DNA from: a bacterium
GTDB taxonomy: Bacteria > Latescibacterota > UBA2968 > GCA-2709665
NCBI GenBank assembly: GCA_027619145.1
Contig: JAQCGA010000323.1
Coordinates: 1-5,397 of the forward strand
Direction of reading: 5' to 3'
Length of the DNA stretch: 5,397 nucleotides
Shown: positions 1-5,297 of the stretch, one piece after another
Numbering within the stretch: the stretch's first letter is position 1
Layout of the letters: every line of letters starts with the position of its first letter
Made by a program: the position numbers and the translations under genes
Notes under the pieces: model-generated
What the model saw: the letters and a program-made list of their open reading frames with translations, nothing else
The model's database searches: none
What the model was told of the DNA's origin: nothing

Positions 1-338
1 TGCGAAAAAAAGGACACGGATTCGAGGCGGGAGAGCCAGCGCGCGGCTCCCGAGGGTGTATCGAACCAGAGGTCACCGGTATTGGGATCGTAGGCAAGGT
101 CATAAATGCGGTTGTCGGGCAGGCCGTCCAGGGTGGTTACGGGCGGTAGCCAGCGCCTGTAAAATCGATCGTATCGGCGGATTCCACCGGTGGTTCCAAC
201 AAAAATTTGCTGGTCGCCTTCTGCCAGTGAGGTGACGTAATTCATGGAGGGATAAACGGTCCATGCATTGCGGTCGAAGGCCTGGACCGAGATGGGGAGG
301 GCGAGATAGAGGAAGAAGATGTACGCGAAACGTTTCAT
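1..338 (-). CDS. Secreted beta-propeller-like protein, N-terminal 112 residues only (runs off the left edge)
   Basis: Reading the minus strand from the ATG at 338-336 gives an open frame of 112 codons with no stop before base 1, so the C-terminal part is missing. Residues 1-20 look like a Sec signal peptide: MKRF, a hydrophobic stretch (AYIFFLYLALPIS), then VQA before F21, a plausible signal peptidase I site. The mature part holds two motifs of the two-component-regulator propeller (Reg_prop) kind: IFVGTTGGIRRYDR near residues 45-58, and LPDNRIYDLAYDPNTGDLW near 73-91 followed by a TPSGAARW segment. Such repeats form beta-propeller blades, so an exported or cell-surface propeller is likely. 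A GGAG lies 4 bases before the ATG, supporting this start. The gene begins 19 bp after the kinase stop on the same strand and may be co-transcribed, but nothing links it to the microcompartment. The function is unknown and the domains beyond the edge cannot be seen. Confidence 0.75.
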   Translation of the reverse strand, partial: MKRFAYIFFLYLALPISVQAFDRNAWTVYPSMNYVTSLAEGDQQIFVGTTGGIRRYDRFYRRWLPPVTTLDGLPDNRIYDLAYDPNTGDLWFDTPSGAARWLSRLESVSFFS

Positions 339-342
339 AGAA

Positions 343-346
343 CTCC
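343..346 (-). promoter_or_regulatory. Ribosome binding site of the propeller-like gene
   Basis: GGAG on the minus strand lies 4 bases before the ATG at 338. The spacing is short but usable. It falls inside the 19-bp gap after the kinase stop and supports choosing this ATG for a gene that is cut by the window edge. Confidence 0.45.
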
Positions 347-357
347 GGGAGAAATGC

Positions 358-1557
358 TTATGGGGAAGGATCGGATCCAGCGAGGTGGTTGAAGACGGCT
401 CGGGCGACAACGATCTCTTCGTCTGTTTTTACAATGAAAATCGGCACGGAAGCGTTGGGCGGAGAGATCTGCCTTTCGGGCGGTCCTTCGCGATTGAGGT
501 GGGGGTCCAGGGTAAGTCCGAGGAATTCCAGGTTCTGGCAGATGCGGCTGCGGATGTTTGCACCGCGTTCCCCAATGCCTCCTGCAAAGGCCAGGGCATC
601 CAGGCCACCCAGGGCTGCGGCCATTGCCCCAATTTCTTTTTTAACGCCATAACAGAAGGCCTCTACCGCCAACCGGGCCCGATCGTTGCCAGCTTCTGTC
701 GCCTCTTCCAGGTCGCGCATGTCTCCACTGATATTGGAAAGACCCAGCAGGCCGCTTTCCTGGGCGAGAATGCGCCGGATGTCCGAGGTAGAGAGGTTTT
801 CCCGGTCCATGATGAACGGTAGAATGAACGGGTCAATGGAGCCGTTTCGGGTGCTGTTGATGATGCCGTCCTGGGGGGAGAACCCCATGGTTGTATCGAT
901 GGATTTTCCATTCTGGATGGCGCAGAGTGAAGCGCTTCCGCCCAGGTGGCAGGAGATGAGCTTTAACTCTGTGGCCGGGCGGCCCAGAAGGTGCGGGACT
1001 CGCTCGGAAACATAGCGGTGGGAGGCACCGTGAAAGCCGTATTTGCGGACCCCGTACTTTTCGTACCAGGCATAGGGCACGCTGTAGATATACGCATAGT
1101 CTGGAAGGGTGGTGTGGAACGCGGCTTCGAAGAGGCCAACCAGTGGGAGACCGGGGTAGAGGTCCTGGAAAATGCGGATGGCCTGGATATAGGGCGGGTT
1201 GTGCGCGGGGGCCAGATCGTTGTAGTCTGCCATGCGTTGCAGAATATCTTCGTTGAGAAGATGGGTTCCTGGTTCGCCGCGCATATGGACGGTTTTGAAA
1301 CCAACGGCGTCCAGGCCTGCGGATTCCTGCAGGGCTCCGTGGGCGGTCAGGGTTTCGATGATGTTTCGGATGGCTGCGGGATAGTCTGGAACAGGGCGAG
1401 AATTCTGAATGTGTTTGTTGCCAATGCGGTGTTCAACCGGGGCTTCCGTACTGCCAATGCGCTCAACGCGACCCTCGGCCAGGATGGCTTCGTTGGGCAG
1501 GTTGAAGAGTTTGTATTTGAAAGAGGTGCTACCTGCGTTGGCGATGAGGATTTTCAT
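358..1557 (-). CDS. ackA: Divergent acetate/propionate-family kinase of the microcompartment locus
   Basis: The 399-residue length is typical of acetate kinase, an ASKHA-fold enzyme that makes ATP from an acyl-phosphate and ADP. Family motifs in order: NAGSTSFKYKLF (7-18), LFEAAFHTTLP (142-152), YGFHGASH (173-180), HLGGSAS (204-210), DTTMGFSPQDG with TRNGSIDP (221-244), GGIGERG (326-332) and VKTDEEIVVAR (376-386). The start is the ATG at 1557, because MKILIANAGS aligns with the family N-terminus; an upstream in-frame TTG at 1605 lies in repeat DNA. Several active-site positions differ from the Methanosarcina enzyme: Arg91 is Lys88, catalytic Asp148 is Glu144, and Asn211-Gly212 is Gly207-Ser208. 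Arg241, His180 and Glu384 equivalents are kept. It probably recovers ATP from lactyl- or another acyl-phosphate leaving the shell. No encapsulation helix is visible, so it is probably cytosolic. Family membership is sure; the substrate is not. Confidence 0.93.
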   Translation of the reverse strand: MKILIANAGSTSFKYKLFNLPNEAILAEGRVERIGSTEAPVEHRIGNKHIQNSRPVPDYPAAIRNIIETLTAHGALQESAGLDAVGFKTVHMRGEPGTHLLNEDILQRMADYNDLAPAHNPPYIQAIRIFQDLYPGLPLVGLFEAAFHTTLPDYAYIYSVPYAWYEKYGVRKYGFHGASHRYVSERVPHLLGRPATELKLISCHLGGSASLCAIQNGKSIDTTMGFSPQDGIINSTRNGSIDPFILPFIMDRENLSTSDIRRILAQESGLLGLSNISGDMRDLEEATEAGNDRARLAVEAFCYGVKKEIGAMAAALGGLDALAFAGGIGERGANIRSRICQNLEFLGLTLDPHLNREGPPERQISPPNASVPIFIVKTDEEIVVARAVFNHLAGSDPSP

Positions 1558-1563
1558 AGGGCG

Positions 1564-1569
1564 CGTATA
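1564..1569 (-). promoter_or_regulatory. Possible -10 element (TATACG) just before the kinase start
   Basis: The minus strand reads TATACG six bases before the kinase ATG, and no Shine-Dalgarno sequence precedes that ATG. If this is a -10 box, transcription would start at about the A of the ATG and give a leaderless kinase mRNA. No good -35 is present; TTTGCG about 15 bases upstream is weak and belongs to a tandem repeat. This is a weak call. Confidence 0.15.
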
Positions 1570-1584
1570 GTGAAAAGCGTCTCG

Positions 1585-1608
1585 CGCAAAGGCGCAAAGA
1601 CGCAAAGG
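1585..1608. repeat. Tandem 8-mer, three copies of CGCAAAG(G/A)
   Basis: The plus strand reads CGCAAAGG, CGCAAAGA, CGCAAAGG without interruption. It lies in the non-coding gap between the aldolase and kinase genes. CGCAAAG-rich arrays of this kind recur between genes in many environmental genomes, which is general knowledge and not tested here. It may be a dispersed intergenic repeat rather than an operon-specific signal. Confidence 0.7.
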
Positions 1609-1636
1609 GGGAACCGGCGGTGTTGCAGGGGCTTTC

Positions 1637-1666
1637 GTAGGGGCAGGCCCCTGTGCCTGCCCGGCC
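1637..1666. repeat. GC-rich inverted repeat in the aldolase-kinase gap
   Basis: GGGCAGGC (1641-1648) and GCCTGCCC (1655-1662) form a perfect 8-bp stem with a 6-base loop. A competing stem, AGGGGC (1639-1644) with GCCCCT (1647-1652), overlaps it. Read on the minus strand, the hairpin is not followed by a U-run, so it does not look like an intrinsic terminator for the aldolase. It may instead protect the upstream mRNA end or be a REP-like dispersed element. With the nearby tandem 8-mer and the GGCGGCCGCC palindrome at 1685-1694, it fills most of this 152-bp gap. Confidence 0.65.
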
Positions 1667-1709
1667 TTTGGGGTCGTTTTTTGTGGCGGCCGCCGGGAGG
1701 GGAGGGAGG

Positions 1710-2540
1710 TCAGCCCTGTTTTTGGAGTTCGGCAATGACGCGGCGGGTAATTTCGGAAATGAGTTCATCTTGAGAACCAGAATTGCCCGCAGGCGCTGAG
1801 CTGGCCCCGGCGCTTTTTGTGCGCAGGGTGGGAATGCCGTTGCTGGAGGGTGCGGTTTCACTGGCAGTTTGCTGGATGTCACAGGCTGGATTGGGGCCGC
1901 GAATACCCAGGCGGTCACGAATCTGGAGCAGTTTGCCTACCTGTTCATTGTTGAGCACGTTGACGCCGCCAAGCTGTTTGGCCACAAAAAGAATTTTGGC
2001 AAAATGTTCCATGGTTTCCATTTTGAAATAAGCATTCATCACGCTGGAGCCCACGGTGGTAGCGCCGTGATTTTCGAGCAGGTACGCATCGTAGTCCTTG
2101 ACGTATTTTCGGATGGGCTCAGAGATTTCTGGGCCGCCCGGTGTGCCGTATTCGGCAATGGGAACGGCTCCAATGGTGATAATGACTTCGGGCAATACAC
2201 AGTCTGTTAATGGGATGCCTGCCACGGAGAAACCGGTAGCCGTAGGCGGATGGGCATGCACAACGGCTTCAATGTCTGGGCGTTCGCGGTAGAGGAAGAG
2301 GTGCATGCCTACTTCAGAGGAAGGCCGCAACCGGCCACTGACGCGATTGCCGTCCATGTCGCAGACACAGAGGTCTTCGAGGGAGAGCGTGCCTTTGCAC
2401 AGCCCGGTAGGCGTCGTTACAATGCGGTCTTCTGCAACGCGTGCAGAGATGTTGCCGTCGTTGGAAACGACGTACCCTTTGTCGTAGAGGCGCCGTCCGA
2501 CATCGAGGATATCCATTTTGATTTGATGGAGGTTCATCAT
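1710..2540 (-). CDS. Class II sugar-phosphate aldolase (fuculose/rhamnulose-1-phosphate type) with C-terminal encapsulation helix
   Basis: This zinc aldolase of the class II aldolase/adducin family probably splits L-fuculose-1-phosphate or L-rhamnulose-1-phosphate into DHAP and lactaldehyde inside the shell. Visible motifs are SNDGNIS (26-32) and TPTG (43-46) of the phosphate site, PSSE with Glu76, and the zinc ligands His95 and His97 (HAHPP) and His158 (ENHGA). The core ends near residue 214. A Ser/Ala/Pro-rich linker (about 215-256) then leads to an amphipathic helix, DELISEITRRVIAELQK (258-274), typical of a BMC encapsulation peptide; FucA of E. coli, about 215 residues, lacks this tail. 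The start is ATG 2540 (or the adjacent ATG 2537), with GGGA 9 bases upstream. The longer reading from a TTG at 2591 would begin inside a palindrome and adds no family sequence. The exact sugar is inferred from locus type. Confidence 0.93.
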   Translation of the reverse strand: MMNLHQIKMDILDVGRRLYDKGYVVSNDGNISARVAEDRIVTTPTGLCKGTLSLEDLCVCDMDGNRVSGRLRPSSEVGMHLFLYRERPDIEAVVHAHPPTATGFSVAGIPLTDCVLPEVIITIGAVPIAEYGTPGGPEISEPIRKYVKDYDAYLLENHGATTVGSSVMNAYFKMETMEHFAKILFVAKQLGGVNVLNNEQVGKLLQIRDRLGIRGPNPACDIQQTASETAPSSNGIPTLRTKSAGASSAPAGNSGSQDELISEITRRVIAELQKQG

Positions 2541-2575
2541 AGGGGCACGTCCCGGTTCGAAGGTGAACAGTGAAG

Positions 2576-2593
2576 AATTGGCAATTGCCAATT
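2576..2593. repeat. 18-bp perfect palindrome AATTGGCAATTGCCAATT
   Basis: The sequence equals its own reverse complement over 18 bases. It lies in the 83-bp gap between BMC-P c and the aldolase, 35 bp before the aldolase ATG. It is AT-rich in otherwise GC-rich DNA. It could be an operator for a dimeric repressor, a weak mRNA hairpin, or part of a dispersed repeat; an adjacent TTCACTGTTCACC stretch on the minus strand favours the last. No U-run follows it. Confidence 0.6.
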
Positions 2594-2623
2594 GATGGAA
2601 GGCAATCTCTTACATAGCGGCGT

Positions 2624-2902
2624 TCAGGGGGTGTGAATTTGATCCACAATGCCGACGATGAGGGATCGGATGGGCGGTAGTTTGACGTCCAGGACCTGAG
2701 CGGCCGCAGCACCTTGCCGGAGAACCAGGACGGTTTCGCCGGGGCCTGCTCCTGCGGTATCTACTGCAAGGAGAGAGCCTCCGTCGTTGCTGCCGTCCGG
2801 ATGTATGGGCTGGATGACCATCAATTTGGTCCGGTTGTAGGCCGGGTGTTTGACGGTAGAGACGATGCTTCCCAGGACTTGTGCGAGGAACATAAGCGCC
2901 AC
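2624..2902 (-). CDS. BMC-P shell vertex protein c (EutN/CcmL family)
   Basis: This EutN/CcmL (Pfam BMC vertex) protein has the usual size of about 90 residues. Five copies form a pentamer that caps a vertex of the polyhedral shell. The family pattern is clear: VLGSIVSTVKHPAYNRTKLMVIQP near the N-terminus, then LLAVDTAGAGPGETVLVLRQGAAA, then RSLIVGIVDQI at the end. Two starts are possible. GTG at 2902 (92 residues) has GGGG 7 bases upstream. ATG at 2893 (89 residues, MFLAQVLG) fits the family N-terminus better but lacks a well-placed ribosome site. A 7-bp stem hairpin lies just upstream and overlaps the GGGG. It is the third and most divergent of the three BMC-P copies here: KHPAYNRTKL replaces the usual K(D/H)PSL-G-KL. 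Confidence 0.92.
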   Translation of the reverse strand: MALMFLAQVLGSIVSTVKHPAYNRTKLMVIQPIHPDGSNDGGSLLAVDTAGAGPGETVLVLRQGAAAAQVLDVKLPPIRSLIVGIVDQIHTP

Positions 2903-2911
2903 TTCGCGGCC

Positions 2912-2931
2912 CCGTTGCCAGAATGCAACGG
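2912..2931 (-). other. Hairpin in front of BMC-P c
   Basis: CCGTTGC (2912-2918) and GCAACGG (2925-2931) make a perfect 7-bp stem with a 6-base loop. It lies in the 41-bp gap between BMC-P b and BMC-P c. The GGGG that best serves the GTG start (2910-2913) is half inside the stem, so folding could reduce translation of the third vertex protein. No U-run follows, so it is not an intrinsic terminator. Confidence 0.4.
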
Positions 2932-2943
2932 CAAGAGGCAGAG

Positions 2944-3207
2944 TTAGATGTCGATGCGGTCGGCAATACCGACGATGGTTGCGTCTACGGGGCCGTACGC
3001 ATTGGGCAGTGCATTGGGGGCTTCCCGCGAACTGACCCAGAAGACGGTTTCGCCCTGTCCTGCGCTGGTGACGTCTGCGGCTACAAAAGGATCTCCGGCA
3101 TGTGCCCGATTGTGGTCAATGGGCTGTACAACAAGGAGCCGAATGCCGGTAAGCGATGGGTCTTTGCGGGTGGCTACGACTTTGCCGATGACGGTTCCGA
3201 GGTACAT
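2944..3207 (-). CDS. BMC-P shell vertex protein b (EutN/CcmL family)
   Basis: An 87-residue EutN/CcmL-family vertex protein. The start MYLGTVIGKVVATRKDPSL, followed by IRLLVVQP, is the classic family N-terminus. VAADVTSAGQGETVFWV and the closing DATIVGIADRIDI complete the fold. ATG 3207 is chosen because upstream in-frame codons fall inside the aldehyde dehydrogenase gene and read as unrelated Arg/His-rich sequence. The ATG shares its A with the dehydrogenase TGA stop (TGATG), so translation is probably coupled to that enzyme. It would occupy shell vertices, alone or mixed with copies a and c. Confidence 0.94.
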   Translation of the reverse strand: MYLGTVIGKVVATRKDPSLTGIRLLVVQPIDHNRAHAGDPFVAADVTSAGQGETVFWVSSREAPNALPNAYGPVDATIVGIADRIDI

Positions 3208-4634
3208 CAGACGATCCGGAAATAATCCACCAGAGCGCAGCGGCGCTGGCGGGTAAATGTGCGGGCTGACGTGCAACCTTCTCCGGTGGGAGTGGCAATG
3301 GAGAAGGAGGTATACCCTTCTCCGCCTGAGCCCAGGCCGGCGGTGGAAGATCCGTTTTTCACGAAGATGGTGCAGCGGCATGCCCGTGCCATCTTCGTCA
3401 TGTTTTCGACATTTTTGGAGTGCATGACAGCGGTATGGTGATAGCCCTGTTCAGCCTCTACGGCCAGGCGGATGGCCGTATCCACATCTGGAACCCGAAC
3501 GAGAGGGAGGAATGGCATCATTTGTTCGCGCTGTACAAAGGGGTGCTCCGCTTCCACTTCGCCAATCAGAAGTTCGGTGTCTGGTGCGGCATTGAGGCCA
3601 ATGGCGGAGGCCAGCACGTGGGGGCTGCGGCCCACCAGATCCCGGTTGATACCCCATTCGCCTTTGTTGTTAACGGGAAAAGCTTTTTGGGCCAGGGCGT
3701 CAATCTGATGGCGTTCGAGTTCTATGCAGCCGTATGAAAGCATGTGTTTTTTGAGTTCGTCGGCCACGGTGCTTACGACAAAAACCTCTTTTTCTCCGAT
3801 GCAGAGAATGTTGTTGTCGAAGGCCGCACCCTGAATAATATCCCGGGCAGCTTTTTGGAGGTCTGCGGTTTCGTCCACAACCACTGGAGGGTTTCCTGGT
3901 CCTGCCGCGATGACGCGCTTGGGGGCCTGCATCGCGGCTTTGACCACACCACCGCCGCCGGTGACGAGGATGAGATCTATTTGGGGGTGAACGAAGAGTT
4001 CTTGTGCGGTTTGGATGCTGGGCTCACGAACCACAGTGAGCAGGTTTGGGGGGCCTCCTGCACCCGTGATGGCACGATTGAGGATTTGGATCCCCAGGAG
4101 GGAAACGTTTTTGGCTGCCGGGTGCGGGGCAAAAACAGCGCTATTGCCGGCGGCGATAAAACTGATGGCATTGTTGATGGCGGTAGGGACCGGGTGTGTG
4201 GAGGGGGTTACGGCGGCCACCACACCGAACGGAGCCTGTTCGACCACGGTGAGGCCGTGGTCTCCGGTCCAGGCCACAGGCTGGAGGTCTTCTACGCCAG
4301 GGGTGAGGCTGGCCACCACTTCGAATTTCTGGATTTTGTGGGCAATGCGCCCCATTCCGGTTTCTTCCAGGGTTTTTTGCGCAAGCCCTTTTGCGTGGTC
4401 CCGGGCGGTTTTCCGAATGGCTTCGATGATGCGACGGCGGTGCTCCAGCGAGAGAGCTTCCAGGCTACGCTGGGCCGCTGCGGCCGCATCAATGGCATCT
4501 TCGAGCCGGTCGAAGACGCCGTCTTCACCGGTGTGCGAAGACGTGGGCCGGGAAGAAACAGGTTGTTCTGCGGCAAGGCCGCGCACCACCTCTTCAACGA
4601 CGGCTCGGATCTGATGTTCGTTAAAATTCATCAT
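3207..4634 (-). CDS. pduP: CoA-acylating aldehyde dehydrogenase, PduP family, with N-terminal encapsulation helix
   Basis: The 475-residue protein oxidises an aldehyde with NAD+ and CoA to an acyl-CoA; here the likely substrate is lactaldehyde from the aldolase, giving lactyl-CoA inside the shell. Catalytic Cys278 sits in AFDNNILCIGEKE (271-283), close to the PduP signature. Other marks are PFGVVAAVTPSTHP (135-148), VTGGGGVVKAAM (224-235), AAGPGNPPVVVD (243-254) and the C-terminal PTGEGCTSARTFTRQRRCAL (449-468). Residues 3-20 (NFNEHQIRAVVEEVVRGL) form an amphipathic helix followed by a Ser/Thr/Pro linker, the layout of PduP-type encapsulation peptides. Two adjacent ATGs (4634, 4631) can start it; neither has a clear Shine-Dalgarno site. 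It follows BMC-P a after 54 bp and shares one base with BMC-P b. Family is certain; substrate is inferred from locus type. Confidence 0.95.
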   Translation of the reverse strand: MMNFNEHQIRAVVEEVVRGLAAEQPVSSRPTSSHTGEDGVFDRLEDAIDAAAAAQRSLEALSLEHRRRIIEAIRKTARDHAKGLAQKTLEETGMGRIAHKIQKFEVVASLTPGVEDLQPVAWTGDHGLTVVEQAPFGVVAAVTPSTHPVPTAINNAISFIAAGNSAVFAPHPAAKNVSLLGIQILNRAITGAGGPPNLLTVVREPSIQTAQELFVHPQIDLILVTGGGGVVKAAMQAPKRVIAAGPGNPPVVVDETADLQKAARDIIQGAAFDNNILCIGEKEVFVVSTVADELKKHMLSYGCIELERHQIDALAQKAFPVNNKGEWGINRDLVGRSPHVLASAIGLNAAPDTELLIGEVEAEHPFVQREQMMPFLPLVRVPDVDTAIRLAVEAEQGYHHTAVMHSKNVENMTKMARACRCTIFVKNGSSTAGLGSGGEGYTSFSIATPTGEGCTSARTFTRQRRCALVDYFRIV

Positions 4635-4688
4635 AGTTCAAGGGGGAAATGTCCTGGGGAAACCGATCTGGAGGGACAACGAGAACCC

Positions 4689-4985
4689 CTACTGATTTTT
4701 CCGGTAGACGATTTCACCCTCCACCTCCACAGTGTCTACAATGGCAACAATGACGGCGTCTACCGGGCGGTTTTCCGTAGCGGTGGTCATGCGGGCGGAA
4801 CTACCGCTGGTGCAAAGCACAATTTCGTCTTTCCCCGCACCAACGGCATCCACAGCTACCAGGAAGTTTTGTTTTGCCTCCTGGGTTTGTATGTCCAGGC
4901 TCTGAACGATCTGGAGTTTGAATCCGTCCAGACCGCTGTCTTTTTGGGTGGCAACCACGGTCCCCACCACTTTGCCCATAATCAT
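4689..4985 (-). CDS. BMC-P shell vertex protein a (EutN/CcmL family)
   Basis: A 98-residue EutN/CcmL-family pentamer-forming protein: MGKVVGTVVATQKDSGLDGFKLQIVQ at residues 3-28, FLVAVDAVGAGKDEIVLCTSGSSAR in the middle, and VDAVIVAIVDTVEV towards the end. About ten residues (EGEIVYRKNQ) follow the usual family end, making it the longest of the three copies here. Starts at ATG 4985 or ATG 4979 are both possible; GAG lies 7 bases before the first. The gap after BMC-H is 30 bp, so the two shell genes are surely one transcript. Confidence 0.94.
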   Translation of the reverse strand: MIMGKVVGTVVATQKDSGLDGFKLQIVQSLDIQTQEAKQNFLVAVDAVGAGKDEIVLCTSGSSARMTTATENRPVDAVIVAIVDTVEVEGEIVYRKNQ

Positions 4986-5015
4986 TGGTTCACTCGTTCT
5001 TGTTCGCGGGGTCGT

Positions 5016-5297
5016 TTACTCAGCTTTCCCAATCGGCAGCACATCTTCCAGGCTACTGTGCGGGCGTGGGATGACGTGTACGGATACGAGTTCTCCAACT
5101 TTGCCAGCAGCTGCGGCACCCGCCTCGGTGGCGGCTTTTACGGCGGCAACATCACCGCGAACCATGGCGGTTACATAACCGGCACCAATTTTTTCCCAAT
5201 TTACAAGCTGTACATTTGCGGCTTTGACCATGGCGTCTGTGGCTTCAATCATGGCCACCAGACCCCGAGTTTCAATCAATCCAAGGGCTTCACCCAT
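5016..5297 (-). CDS. BMC-H hexameric shell protein (PduA/EutM type)
   Basis: A 93-residue single-BMC-domain protein of normal length. It reads [26 protein letters not shown] (4-29), pore loop KIGAG (36-40), [19 protein letters not shown] (46-64) and VHVIPRPH (73-80), all hallmarks of PduA/EutM. Hexamers tile the facets of the shell, and the central pore passes substrates. The pore position that is Ser40 in Salmonella PduA is Ala39 here. The start at ATG 5297 is fixed by an AGGAGG nine bases upstream, the best ribosome site in the window, as expected for a highly made protein. It is the first gene visible in the operon. PVM loci usually hold two BMC-H genes; only this one is in view. Confidence 0.97.
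   Translation of the reverse strand: MGEALGLIETRGLVAMIEATDAMVKAANVQLVNWEKIGAGYVTAMVRGDVAAVKAATEAGAAAAGKVGELVSVHVIPRPHSSLEDVLPIGKAE

Noticed and set aside
319..822. A 167-codon open frame on the plus strand
   Set aside because: It lies antisense across the start of the propeller gene and the end of the kinase, both supported by motifs and ribosome sites.
1558..1605. N-terminal extension of the kinase from a TTG codon
   Set aside because: The extension translates the tandem repeat; MKILIANAGS at 1557 is the conserved family start.
1585..1608. CRISPR array
   Set aside because: The units are only 8 bases long and directly adjacent, with no spacers.
1637..1683. Intrinsic terminator: GC hairpin followed by TTTTTT at 1677-1682 on the plus strand
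   Set aside because: The T-run is on the plus strand, where there is no gene to terminate, and lies 14 bases beyond the stem; on the coding (minus) strand no U-run follows the hairpin.
991..1773. A 260-codon open frame on the plus strand
   Set aside because: It is antisense to the kinase and continues through the tandem repeat and hairpin of the gap into the end of the aldolase. Low-complexity Gly/Val-rich translation with no family pattern.
2541..2591. Seventeen-residue N-terminal extension of the aldolase from a TTG codon
   Set aside because: The TTG is inside the palindrome, has no ribosome site, and the extension adds nothing that matches the aldolase family; ATG 2540/2537 is better.
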